From Caenorhabditis remanei (lineage: Eukaryota > Nematoda > Chromadorea > Rhabditida > Rhabditidae), in contig NC_071333.1 of assembly GCF_010183535.1 (NCBI RefSeq), positions 434,001-498,000 on the forward strand: 64,000 nucleotides of DNA. Reading direction: 5' to 3'. The notes under the pieces were generated by a model. The model was not told the DNA's origin. It saw nothing but the letters and a program-made list of their open reading frames with translations, and searched no databases. This document shows positions 36,505 through 50,106 of this stretch, piece by piece. How positions within the stretch are numbered: position 1 is the first letter of the stretch; the number at the start of each line of letters is the position of its first letter. The translations under genes were made by a program, and so were the position numbers.

Positions 36505-39500
36505 TCACACGAATAGTTTTTGTTCCATCTTTTCCTGCATCCCATTCAAAAGTCTCTTGCACTTGGCGCGTCTGTTCTTGAACCAAATCTGAAATTTCAA
36601 ATTTAAGTAATAGTTAAGCAATTATACAGTTTTTAGGGTACCTTCACGTTGTGTTGACTGATATGCGGGTAGTTTTCCCGGTAGGCACAATTGTTGAGAC
36701 ATTGGGTATACTGATCGATTTGCATCCAGGTTGGGTGTGGGTTCTCTTCGAACCATTTCTCAAGGACTGGCAGTTCGGTGAGTGGGTCGAACATGAGACG
36801 AGAGCGAGCCGCTGAAAAAACTAAAACAGAGATATTGACACTGGAAAACTTAAGTTGTCCCCCAAAGCATTGAATTCGCGGATTTTCAATCCTTGTAAAA
36901 GCGCTCAGCGACTTTCTTTCCTCGAAATTTGACGCCCTACATTTTTTCTTGTTCCAACCCGCTTTTGTTATGTGTCTGTTCTGCGCAGCGCGATTTGTGT
37001 ATGTGTTTCTCCGCTTCTAATTTATGAGTTCTTGCTCTTTCTCCGATCCCCCCCCCCTTCCAAACATTGGCATGTCTCTTTGTTGTACCTGATGAGTTGA
37101 CGTTTGGCATCGAGTTTGTGGAGGATGAATGGTTGCTGAATGATCCGAGGTCCAGTCCGCTGATCAACTTTGGTGAGGTGGAAGACAAAGATTCGCGCAT
37201 AGAGTTGGACATGTCTGGGGAAGAAGCAGTTGACTCCTGGAACTGAAAATTATTGATTTCAGAATTAAAAAATTAATATGAACTCACTGTTTCTGGCTCT
37301 GGCTTGATGTTCATAACAAACATATTATCTTGGATAGTCTCGTCAGAGTTGCTATGAATCTCGTCGTCAGCTGGGGATGGAGAATCGGATCCTCCCAGAA
37401 TTCTGTTATCATCCAGTTTCTCATTCATCAGAGAGAAGTCGAATTTTGGTCTTGGCTCAACTCCAACTCCAAAAAGTGACTGGAGAAGGTTCAGCTGGAG
37501 TCCAGGCAAAAGTTGAGAGGCGGTTGTTTGAGCAGGTGTTACTTGAACGGGGTCAGTTGGAGCGGCGCTTCGGTTGCTTGACCGTTTTTGAGAGAACCAG
37601 TTGCACATTTGTTGGTAGCTAATTTTAGAGTTGTTTCTGCGGAATGGACTTTGATTCAGCTGGCTCAAATAGTTATTCATTTTTTGTTTCGATGGATTTG
37701 CGTCCTGTTTGAACCATTTCTCAAGTCGTGGGATTTCGAAGAGGGTGTTGAATCGTTGCACTTGGGTTGGGCTGGAAATATAATTTTTATTTTGTTACTT
37801 ATTTCTTGGTCCCTCTCTATTTATATGTCCGGATAGAAATCTTATTCTTTATTACTCCGTACAGAATGCGTCACTAGTTGTCCTTTCATATGTCTTTCCC
37901 TTTTTCCTTTTTTCCCTCAGAGCAATATACATGTTTTGTATCTCCCCTGTTTGCCTCTCACAATAAGATTACTCATAAAGGACTGCTTGAGAAAGAAGAA
38001 AAATACAGTAAAACTTCAAAAGCGTATATAGGAAGACAAAGCTGAAAACCTGAATTTCGAATCTTTTTAGGAATGCGATTCCTTTAGTATTGAAGGAAGA
38101 AATTGAAAGCAGTCGCCAAAACAACAAGCCGATAATTTGACCCCTTTCATACTTTCAACGATGTTTTCCCCTCTTTGTGTCTAAAATGGACATGTATGTT
38201 TGGCTGTGTCAGATCAACAGTTTCAGAAGTGGGGGTCAACCCGAGAAAAACAGATGGAAATAGAAGAACAACTTTCGAGACGAAGCAAAACCAGTCCTTC
38301 TCAAGATCGCTTAGCCCCTCACAGATGAAAGGGATGACAATGGCATGTGTTGATGGAGGGCAATTAGGAGAAAACTAGGAAACCGAATTTGATAGTTTTT
38401 GTCTTTTGTCCGCTAATTAGGTATCTTCATCTCTTGGCTGCCTATAATCCAAAAATTAGTTCAATCGCGAGAGAAAACAGTCACAAATGGCAGTAAGAGG
38501 ATGTTGCGAAACGGCATTGGAATTTTGTAACCGATTAGAAGTTTAACAAGTCCTATTCATTTTGAACTGATAAGAGAAAAATGAAAATCCTGTATTTTTG
38601 TTCAAAATCAAAAAATGTGGTCTTGTCACTGTAATTATATAGTCATTGTAATTTTTTCATTGTAAAATTTCAATAACAAAATTTGGTTACTGTCACGGGG
38701 TATCGTTTTGGTCTTTGCAATTTTTCCTTAAATTTTGAAAAGAGGACAAAAATTATCAACATAGGAAATATTTCTGAACAGCTCCATATTTTGGATTCTG
38801 TATACCTGAGATTCCCATTAATTACTACGGACACTAGCCTCCTATCAAAATGAAGACACGATTTTTCCCTCACTTTGCCAAAACCATTAATCTTCTTCAC
38901 ACCCCCTTCCTCTTATTTCTGTTTCGTTGCGCGTACCTTCTGTCCGATTTCATTCTAATCCAAAACAATCATAGTTTTGGCACATTGTGCTAGACCCCCT
39001 ATTTCTCTCAGCCCGTTTATTCCTACAGAAGGAGGATGTCACTAATAAGATGAATGTGATGATGGACCCGAAAGGAAAAGACGAAAATGATACAATCTGT
39101 CTCATTGTTAATCCCCCGTCCTTGCGTTTGCCACCGTTTTGCAAGCCGAAATGCTTATCCATTTTGATTGCTACTTTGTGCTAAATGAGAGATGGGTTTT
39201 CACAAAACGGAAATTGGATGGAACTTGGAATTCAGGAATTTGGGACCAAAAGCTGGAATCGAAAAGATGAGTCGAACTCGATTCTGGAGATTCTGGAGAT
39301 TCTCGGAAATTGGAATTCCCTTTCTTTCTTGGTCTAAACTTAATTGAAAAAATGGTGACTAGTGGCTTTCCAGTGCCGAATGTTTATATGATATCCGATA
39401 GTTACACCTGATATTTATCTACCTATTCTATTCCCATCCCCCTTCTAGCATTCTATCCCAATTTCATAAACAAATGGCTTGTCCCCTCATTTTGAAGAAA

Positions 39501-41848
39501 ATAAGTCAGCCATCCAAAAGTTCCCGAATGTATACACAATCCCGGGGTAGAAGCTAGCCCTATTGCTAAAATTCCTACCCAATCCATAGAGTCTATTTCT
39601 ACAAACAAGCCGAGGGGGGGGCTTAACTCGAGCACCAAATAGCGGCTTAACTGGCGCTACTCCCTCTCGTCCCGTGTCACCGCTTTCTTCTCCCTTCAAA
39701 CTCTGTCTCTCTGTCTTTTTCACATCCACACACAGGCACACAGCGGGATTACGGTGGCTGCTCTGCTCCGGCTGGCTGACTGGCTCCGCTAAGTTCAATG
39801 AGAGGCGGCGCTATCTTATTACCTGCGACGATCTTCGGCTGTGTCCAGGGTATCAAGCCACTCGTTGACGGCGCCAAGTTGTTCGGAATTCAGAAGGGTC
39901 TCATCTCCAGAAATGATAGTATTAATTACATCCTGGAATTTCAGAGTTACAGATTACACTCCAATCATCAAAGGCCTTACTTTAACCTGCTGATTTTCCA
40001 CATTTGTCAGTACATTGGGAGTTTTGTTCACCGCTGCTTTCAATAGTTTATTCTTAACCTCACTTATACATTGTACCGCATTTGAATCCGTCGTTCTGCA
40101 AAACCGATATTAATGGTCATAAAATCATCTAATGTGTACATCAATAAAAATCGGTGTGCTTCATTGTGCTAAATCCATAAAAACCGAAAAACGCGCGGTT
40201 TTATGAAAAGAAGGGGGCACAAGCTTTTGCGGTATTTGTATGATACCAAATGCCATATACCAACAAAAGAAGGGGCTCAGTACAAAAGAGAAATAACGAC
40301 AGTGATCCGCAAACATGATAACTCATATATGTATCTAGTATCCAACTTGTATATTCAGTTCTATCAAATTCTGTTACAGAAAAGCGATAAAAATGAGAAA
40401 TCGAACAAACAAACAGTACGATACCTGTGGTATCTAGAAATTCTATACTATAACTTTTTTCAGATTCTCAAATGTTTTCGAAATTGACTTCTGATGTCTA
40501 AACCCTCCGTGGTGGGCAGTGTATGTATCTTCTTTCAGTCAATTGACAACAATTCCAATGAGTTCTCGCCTTCCCCCTTCTTTTCCCCCTAAATTTCTCT
40601 TTTTTACCTCCTCGAAAAACGTTTTGTCTTTCTTGTCTGTACACATGTTTGACTATGTGGAGTCTATTGTACGAACTCATGTTTGCCTGAATCTGAGTAG
40701 TTCTGAAGGGGGATGTCGGAGGTGCGATTTTGCTCACCTTTACAGAGAGCATACAAACGAGAGCCCCCCTTCTACCCCAATTTCTATAGCCAGCCGTCTG
40801 GTTCGGAATGTCTGTCAGAAAAGGATCGGATGAAGAAGATGGGGTTAGGTTTAAGTGCGCGAAATTTAAGTGTTCAATAAAAAAAGTGGGTACTTACGGT
40901 TTAGACAAGATTTTTAGCACCACATGTGAGGATATGTCCTTAAATAAATTCTCTACTGTTTCATCTAGATTCTCGGTGATCTGATCGAACGGCAGAGGTT
41001 TCCAATTGTTGACTTGAATGAGACCTGAAAATGAGAATGTTGTTCGTTACTTTTTTGATTTTCTATCTATTTCAACAGTTTTCCATGAAGAAGACGTTTT
41101 CCCATTTTCCTCATCCCTCTTACGAATTTCACTTTCACCTGATTGCATAATCTTTTAGAAAGTAGATACCATGGAAAGCCGCGCCGAGAAAAGAACAGGT
41201 TCGACCGTCTGTTTCACTTTCGACTAAGGTGGAAGAAGGAAAAACGTGAAAGTGAGAAAAAGAAAGAGAGAGTGTGGAAGGCGAAGAGTTTCAGAACAAA
41301 ACACATGAGAGGGTCGTATTAGCCGAAAAAATAGGTGATCTCGCCCGAAGATCTCTATCTCCTCCATACAACCTCTTACAGCATCGCATAGTTGCGCAAG
41401 AATGAAACTGAAAGTGAATGTCAAGAGGAGAAAGAGATTTCTTTTGATTTTGATTTCTAATGCGGTAAGTTAACCTCCAATCACCTCCCAAATCGATATC
41501 AATTACTCACTGTCTTCCTATTTAAAATCACAAGATAGATCTCTTATCCGTTTGTCAAATCAACTACCAAAAACGGAACAAAAATAGATGAAAAGAAGAG
41601 AATTCCGATTTTACTATTTACTACGACTACTACTATAGTGTCATTGATTGATTTGACTTACCTCGCGCACTGTTTGCCATGCTAGAATGACCAAGAGCTG
41701 CTAGAACAGTATCCACCAACTGATTGAGTGTCGTGGTGCCCGCAACAATGGCATAGGTGTCAGTGATCATGTGTCCTTCGTGAGAGCATGTTAAGCAGTG
41801 TTGAGAACGAACAGTTTCCACAATTACCCTCATTGGGAACATATCGCG
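36505..41848 (-). CDS. dve-1: DVE-1, SATB/Defective-proventriculus-type homeobox protein
   Basis: Eight minus-strand exons join in frame: 41662-41848, 40898-41024, 39981-40095, 39823-39932, 37288-37771, 37089-37242, 36642-36811 and 36505-36588 (at least 474 aa). The first two encode a CMP (COMPASS) oligomerisation domain, with MRVIVETV... and [13 protein letters not shown], closely paralleling vertebrate SATB1. Exons three and four match the CUT-like region of SATB. Exon five begins with a divergent first homeodomain (LEKWFKQ...CNWFSQKR). The last two exons encode a second, more canonical one (LEKWFEE...[12 protein letters not shown]). DVE-1 is a chromatin-associated transcription factor, known in C. 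elegans for the mitochondrial unfolded protein response. The 5' end is unresolved: the Met at 41842 could be the start, or exon 1 could continue from an upstream exon, because an acceptor precedes 41848. The introns between exons 4 and 5 and exons 2 and 3 are long and carry no gene. Confidence 0.9.
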
Positions 41849-44800
41849 CTGAAATTTCAGATTTATAAAATAAAGAATATGTTAGTAATCAATTGTGAAA
41901 CTGTAAAAGTGAGAAAAAGAGTGAGGAAAAAGGATGAGATAGATGAAAGGATCGGGCTCTCTTGTTCTCCCATTGGTCTGGACTTCCCGCCCCTCTTCTC
42001 CCGCTAGATCCTGGGGGCGGGACTTTGAAAGAGTCGGAGGGAAAAGAGAGGGAATGTGAGACAGAGCGCGGGAATGAGATATGGTATTTCTGTGGGGCAG
42101 ACCGAGACTGGGTTAGGAGCAAATATGGGGGATGGTGGAGCGAAAGTCGCGCACCGATTGAACGGTAATTGCGATCGGGAACCGAAACGAGCAAAAAGAA
42201 AAGGGGGATAAAGGATTTGTTAAGGCGATTAGGAGACGAGCGAATGGAAAGTTTGGATAAGTGATTTAAGGGGAGAGGGAAGTCTGCCTAGTGAAGAACT
42301 GTAGATCTTAAGACACAAATAAAAACAACAACCGCACCGCATCAGGCGACACAGGTACTACTAATACTACTGGAGACTATTGGTGAAAAAAGAAGATTGA
42401 AGATGAATTGAATTTGAAACAAAAACAAGATTTGATATGAAAAAAAGAGGAGTGGGGGGGGGGGAATTGGAAATCTGAAAGAGGAGACTAACTGCGCACC
42501 ACATCACACACAGAAGAAGGAAGAATAAGAAGGAGAAGAATAGTAAGTAGATGTCAGACTGGGAGAAAGGTAGGAGGTCGGGATTCGAGATGGCGTGGCA
42601 TTATGGAGGAACCGGATGGAAGAGTCTAAGAGTGGGAGGGGGGACGACCCCCGATGGTAGAGAATGCGGAAGACGTGGAGAGGATCGACAGAAAGAGTTT
42701 TTAGATGGAATGGCAGACGAGGTGGAAAAGAGAAGAAGATGGGGCTGGTTGCCCCCCATTCTTACAGAAGACGACGACGATCATGTACTACTAGTTCGAG
42801 AAAAGCCTCGGGTCGTTGTGGTGTGGCATCAACGAAGTCGTCGTTGAGGAGAAGAAGGAAAAGAAGTAGAATCGAACAAAGACAATCCACTTGTTCAAGA
42901 TTTTGGCCCCCCTTCTCCTACTCGTCTTTTGCCCTATAACCCCGCCTTATTTCTCTTCTTTTCCTCAACGTTGTCATCGTTGAAAATAACGATGCTACAA
43001 CAGGCATCGCATAAGAGGAGGGGCGCATCAGAATTAAGATGCCTCTCGATAGTGTTTGGCAGAGATAGAGATAAAGGTTTGGGTTATTACAGGGGTTACA
43101 GACAAGATGACTGGACTGGGTAGGGTTGGGTCGTGTAGGTTGATGGGGTGGGGGGAAAGTTAGAAAGATAAGATACTGTTGCAGTTTTAGTGTTTGCGTT
43201 GGAGCTCTAGTTTGTCGAGTGCGAAAGAGAAAATTGTATCTTATCCTATTCTGTTCATTTTGAAATTTTGATGACAGGTGATTTCAAAATGTTCCGGTTG
43301 GTTGAGATAACAATCCAGAATATAAATATATGGGTGACTGTTTTGAAATACTCTATCTACATAAAATGTATTATTTTGCAAATACTAAAAAAGTTTCCTA
43401 GCAAACAATTTTGTCTTTCTCGTGATATATAGAATCACTGTAATTTTAGTCAGTGTGTTTTTGTCACTGTAAATATCTCTGTCACTGTAAACAGCTTTGA
43501 TGCCTTACTTTAGTCACTGTAGCTTGTTTTGTCAGTGCACTTTTGTCACTGTAAAACAATTTGTCAACACATTTTGTCGCTGTAACTCGCTTTGTCAGTG
43601 CACTTTTGTCATTGTAACTCACTTTGTCAGTGCACTTTTGTCATTGTAAGTCAGTTTGTCAGTGCAATGTATAGGTATACTACATTACTGACTACAAAAA
43701 CCAATGAATGAAGAGCTGTTGGGATAAGATAATGAGATTTGAGAAATGTCTTCTGTCATAACATAATTGATCTATTCTACAAGATTGTTTGGTCCTTGTC
43801 ATAGAATCCCCCTTCATCACAATTTCTCAACCATCCAATGTTCCAAGGAATCACCCCTTAAGCCATTGGGATTTAGTTTAGGTGTCATCGTTTGTCGCGC
43901 AGCTAATTGAAACAATAGCAATCTGGAGGAAGATGGAGCAATACTGCCCGCGTTTTGTATGTGAAACGATGGAGAGGAATTAGAAGAAGCTGGGCAAGGA
44001 GTAATCCCAGTTTGCTTGAAAGACACCACGGATGGGATTAAACTGATGTGGAAGAAGAAGAAGAAGTGTGGTGCTGGTAGACAACCGCTCTAAGTCATCT
44101 GTGTTTTTGTTACAAATATAGATGGGTCCACGAAGGATAGATGTGCATGAATTATAAGATAAGGGAATATTGAGAAAATCGGGCAATGCATCTATAGGCT
44201 TGTTTGCTATTATAACTAAAAAATATGTCAAGGATTTTTTCTGTAACTACACCAACCCCATTGATCTACCCGAATAATAGAATCATGTAAATACATATTC
44301 GATTGAATCAAATTCAATACAATACACAACATTACTGTTCTGTATTAGGACAAATGGAAATCAAAAAGGAGATTAAAGGGAGAATTTGAGTCAATTGAAA
44401 TTCAGCGGCCTTATCATCGATATACACTATATGTTTACCAATTGAATGAACCGAATAAGAAAGGAATAGAGATGTGGATCAATAATGGGTCATGTTTGCA
44501 TGGTTATAGGTTCAAACAAACAAATTGGATTTATAGAGAAAAAAATTGGGAAGGATGAATAAAGGATCAAAATAGGAAGAGAAAGTGAGAGTTGGAGAAC
44601 ACACATGGCCGAAAACTGATAAGAAATTTTGAAACTGGCGGACAGAGATTGTGATGACAAACACAAAAAGTTTTGGAAGTGATCTGGAAAAAGTGGCTAG
44701 CTGTCAAAACGGAAATGGTATCTTGAAAACACTCGAAAATGAAATTTGAAACAAAACATAAGAACAGAATCTAATCTTGGGCTAGGTCAAAACCGATATC

Positions 44801-47800
44801 TAAACGAGCAAACGTCACTGTCATGTGTTGGAATGCGGAGTGAAGATAATGCGTACCTTGTAAAAAATATGCTGAGGAAATTTTTTCTACTATTTTGTTT
44901 TTTTAAGAGTGCTAGATGAAATTCAGTACTAGAAGTAAACAAGGAAAAACAGGATGAATTTGAAATCCGGCTCTTGAAGCAGTGCTTAGAATCTTAAATT
45001 TAGATTTTTGACACTCGTCAGAATAGTAGGCATACAATAGATTTTGAAAAAAGTTTTAAAATAAAGATTTTTTCGAAAAATTGTGAAAAGAAAGTAATCT
45101 GCTCCACCCTACTGGCCAGCTCGCCGATCATACCTTAAAGTCCTCTCAATCGAATGTAAACGAGTTGTCGAGATAACGGACACCCCCTTCCATAGGTTGT
45201 GAAACTAAGAATCAATGACTGTACGACGTCAGGCGGTCGGGGGTCTGAGCTAATACACGCAAATACACCGGTTATCATTTTAACGAGCCTGATAATCCGT
45301 ACCCATACATCTGCATATCGAGACTCAAAAAGGGAGGGGGTAAACTCGGGAAGAGAAGAGAGTAACAAGGGATGGTCGGCTGGGTGGAAAAGGTGGTGAA
45401 TAATACACAACAGATATGGAGACAACGGAAATATCATCATACATCGAGACTCTCAGTTCTGTGTGCTGAAATTGAAAACTAAAAATATCAGAAAAACACA
45501 GCTACAGTATCTTTTTTGGAAATTTAATAAAAACATCACTTCAAGAAATAATGAAAATTTTGAAGACAAGTCTAAATTGACCGACTTCAAATTTCTTTCC
45601 GCATCCAAGGAAACATCTGTCATTTGAACTAGAAAAGAAACAAAAAGCTTATGAAAAGCATGCATTGGCCCATGAAGAGGCGGGTGATGAAAGGTTTTTG
45701 AAACCAATTTTCTATGGGAAAATCTAGAGATGACTTCTCAAAGAATCCTTTACCACCAAACAGTTGTTGTTTTCTCTGCGTCTCCTGGTGTTTGCTAAAC
45801 ATCTGCTCTAGTAAACTGTTCCCTTTTTGGGAAAAAAAACTTTGATAAGAGAATTTTTCAATAAGGAAGACTCTAGCGTTGTGGGATTGGTTGGATACAA
45901 AACTTTTTTCAAAATTTTTTTCCGAAGAAAGATGAGAATCAAATATTGGTTCTCCGTCTTCTTTTGTCTAATGCTTCGTCATCTTTTGGGCCGGGCACAA
46001 AAGATTTTTCTGATGACAAGACATTCCATAAAAAAGATATTGAATCAGCCAGTGATAGCGAGACTCGAGAATTTTCAAATTGGTCTTGTATAGAACTTTC
46101 TGGAAACTGGTCATGCGCTATAAGTGTTGAAATCACAGTCTTGAAAAAATCATAGTTCAGTTAATCCTGAGGTTTGGAGATGGTTTCAAGGATAAATTCT
46201 GTTCACTTTTCAAAAATGATAAAATTGATATAATTTGGTATTCTTCTTCAAAAACCGTGTCATGTTACGTAAACGAATTCTGATTATTCCATTTTTCGAG
46301 CCTAACCATTCATAGTTTCCATATTCCCAATCCATCAAACCTCACTTGAGCTCGCCTTTCTTGCCATCCATCACCATCCCAATACTGTTTATTCTTTGTG
46401 TACCTCTTATATTATTCATAATATGTTGATCCACATCATGTCCCACCAAACCACCTTAAACTATCCAAGCAACCTATAAAGGGCTCGATGAATCACTTTC
46501 AATCACTAGTCAAACATCCCCAACATTCGAATAAAGGAAAATGCCAATACCGGCGCAAATACCACAAATATCAAATATTATTTGAATTTCTTTCTATTCA
46601 CAGGCTCTACAGTTAGATTAGCGATACTAAAGTTATGGAATAAAAGTGTGATAGCTTTTTATGCGCGAAAAAGATCTATACAATTCGAAATCACACCTGA
46701 AATGACTCATCGTCTATGGGAAAGGGATGGTGGCGGTCGGATCAAATATAAGTTTTATGGTTGTGCATGTCGTGGATTGCGAAGCTTCAATGAGTCGGAA
46801 AATGAGTTTAACTTCAAAAGAGTGACTTAGCGGCGCCAGGGGATTCGAAAAGTCAACAAAGGAAACAGTTTTATCAATTTCTGAAAAATATTCACACATT
46901 ATGCTTGTCCACGCAAACACTAATTTACTTGTGGCTCTCTCTTATCAGTGAAAGCTGAAACACAATTCTGCACCTAACAGCATTCTTTTCATATTCACAG
47001 TCATTTTTTTCGAAGCGGTCACTCTATATTGCATAGAATTCTAACTGGTTTTTTCACTATATCCTAACTTCTTGTTTCAAACAGGTAAAACGATTTTATA
47101 AAAGTGTTGGGTTGCTAATCAGTCGGCCAGCCACTGATAAATTTTATGAGAAAATGCTATGGTGAAGGAGTTGAGAAAGATCTCTGGAACCGGAGCCAGC
47201 TTGTCTTATCACGTTTGATGTTTATATGATGTACACAAGTATTAAGACTTGCAAACATGATTTGTCTTGTTTCATTTGTTACTTGAAATTAAATGAAATT
47301 TTTGGAATGGGGGATGTGAAAATAACATTTTTGGATTCTTTTACAAATTGTTAATATCAATGAATGTTTTATGCTGTTGTGATGATAGTTTTGTGCACCA
47401 CCAATTTTCCATACATTTTCTATATTTCCCCTCAAAATCAGCTGATTTTTCTAAACTGCATCTATCATGACCAACATGGCCCTGTGATTCCCACCAGCTC
47501 TGTATCTAACATTTTGTTTCTATTCTTTTACTGATATTCCCAAAGCGCACAAACATGCATCCAACACATACTCAAACACGCTCACAAATACATACGTACA
47601 AATGACACGACTGTTTTATCGCGGCGACATTGGAAGACGGATGGGTAAGAAGACTATATTAGCCATGGGAGAGCAGGACTAGAGCACAATCCAGCGGACA
47701 GTTTCTGACGCTCTGCTCTCGGTGATAAACAACTGATAACGAATCGGTTTTGGATTGGAATCTTGTGATTTGGGTAACAAACGATAAATACCTATACCTA

Positions 47801-50106
47801 CGCAAGCAATTTCCGCTCGATACATAGGAAGTGAGGGAATGAAAGGATGAGAATGAATAATACTTGCAGAAAATTTCGAAACTGTTTCCACGAAGCTTCT
47901 TTGTTGCTTTTTGAGTAGATACGGAGAGATAGTTGAAGAAAAAGACAAAAGCAGAAAGTGAGGAGAGGTATATCGCTGCATAAAAGATGGATGCGATATT
48001 TTATCTGTTTGTTTCAAAAATCGAGAACCGATTTTTTTGGTGTACTTATAGTTTTCATAGCTTGCAGGATTTCGACATATAAACGATATATTTTTCTCAC
48101 CTCCAAGTGTGTTTAGACTGTGTCCAAATACAAATTATCAAGCTTAACTATTATAATTTTGTGATTTTCAGAAAATTATGGACCAACGCAATTTCAAGGA
48201 ATGTCGGGATGATTTTTTCTGCTAATTTGTCTTTTATTTTGAATAATTTATCTCTTACACCATATTTGAAAAAATAAAGTTATTCTTCAGTAAAAAATTT
48301 TTTTGATGACTCATTTCAGATACATATATTCTTCTAAGTTTTTTTTTAATCTATCAAACTTTTACAGTTTCAATCTCTTGGCACAGAAAACCAAAATCTA
48401 GTACATATATCTACACCAGCCAACATCGCCAACAGAGCCGTTGGTTTGTGTCACCAACGGATTATACTTCTCTCTGCAAACAAGTCTCCTTTTTTTTCTT
48501 CTTCTTCTTCCTCTACCTGTTTTCCCTCAACCGTTACATTTTCTATAGAGCCACCTAATTGATATATCGGTTAGGGAGGGAGAATAGGGAACAACACCAA
48601 AATATTGTATGATTTGATTTGAATTGTGGATTATGGAAAGAATGTTGAAAGGAGAAGAGGACTCAAACTATAATCCGATTGTAAAGGAAAAAGGAAGTGA
48701 GAAGATATCATGTTGCTATCTCTTCTCAAGTACAGTATTATAAAGAAGATTATCCTTATCTCATATTCATATTGTCATGTTGTGTATCTCCAAAGTAGAA
48801 ATTTGGTTTTACAAGTTTGAATTATCAGGGGGTCTGGATTTAACTAATTTTACTTGTTGGTTGAAATAGTCATGAAAAGAGAATAAAATTAGGCGAAAAA
48901 TCTATCCAATTATTACAAAAACACTAAACGAATTTTAAAGATGGTAATCTTGTATTTTCTCGAATGTTTTCTCGACGAAAACTTTCACTAATTGAATCAT
49001 CCAGATGAAGAAACGATTGTGTGAAAAGATGCCAGGAATAAAAAAAGAAATTGTGATGCCATCCTTCCTTTCTTCTCAACGGTAATTCGTCCGACCCGAA
49101 AAGTGTCATCGCCGCGATCAGCGAAAGTTTGTCTTCCCTTTCTTCATCCCCCCTTTTTTGCTTTTTTTCCTCATCTTAGTTTCCGATGTATAATAGTTTT
49201 GAGGAGGTTGCGCAAGAAAACGACAATGCCAATGTATCGAGGCTTTTTGAATCCGTTCTGACAGTGTCATTGAAGAGGGATTTCATCGCGTGCCACAACC
49301 ATCCGCATCGGTATAAATCGGTTTTCGTCTCTCTTACTCGCAACATCGAAGACATCAATCACGTTTTTTGCATTTCTTGTGCGTGTCTGTGTGGCAGATT
49401 TAACAATAAATAAGGGGGATGACGGTGTCGAAGTAACAAGAAGGAGAAAACTTAATGTCGCCAGAAAAAGAAGGGTTATAGGGGGATCAGAAGAGGGATT
49501 CTCAATATTTTTTTGTTCTATGTACACCTGAAAATTTTCAATCGGAGGTAGGTCTCCGCAGCAATAAGAGGAAGACTGCTTGCACTTTTCTGTCTTCAGA
49601 CTTCAAATGAAAAACGATTTGAATGTTACCGCTGATGACTACTTTGTCTTCTTGCCGAACCGAATAGGACGAGACAGCTTTTGTTGGTTTTGAATGTCTC
49701 ATACCCAGATCGGGACGTCTTTGTAATATTGTGTTTGGTTGGAGATGAGACATAGGTGGTACGATCTCTCTCTCTCTCTCTCCAACAAGAAGATTCAAAT
49801 TGCAAATTCTGATTATTAGAAGAAAAAGGTCGAAGAGGGGGATGGATCAAAAAAAGTACAATGGTTACAAAAACGAGGGGAAATATTATGTCGGTCGGAG
49901 GAATTTATACTTAAAAAGGCATGGAGTGGATTACTAATTGAACCGGATTTAGGGATCGGGATTCTTGAGAGAATTCGGTTTTAAAAACAAGTTTGGTAAA
50001 TTGAATGCACATAATAATTGAAAGAAGAATTTTGCAAATTTCAGGTGTTCGAAATTGTACATGATATATATTACTTTTAACAGCATGAAGAAAACAAAGA
50101 TGCCCT
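41849..50106. other. Long gene-poor stretch upstream of dve-1
   Basis: About 8 kb without a splice-supported gene. It probably holds dve-1 5' exons or regulatory DNA. The part from 41,860 to 43,100 is strikingly purine-rich on the plus strand. A TGTCA/TGTAA repeat cluster lies at 43430-43670. Isolated open frames at 45946-46155 and 46582-46830 have a protein-like look but no partner exons that I could join. Confidence 0.4.
43430..43670. repeat. TTTTGTCACTGTA repeat cluster
   Basis: Around ten irregularly spaced copies of TTGTCACTGTA or TTGTCAGTGCA. They are related to the units at 12.9 and 17.4 kb and to the array in the GH31 gene intron. Confidence 0.65.

Noticed and set aside
42551..43123. 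Overlapping Arg/Gly-rich plus-strand frames
   Set aside because: Product of the purine-rich strand bias. There are no splice partners and no domain.
46582..46830. 82-aa plus-strand frame following an acceptor-like TTCACAG
   Set aside because: No start context, no upstream donor and no recognisable similarity.
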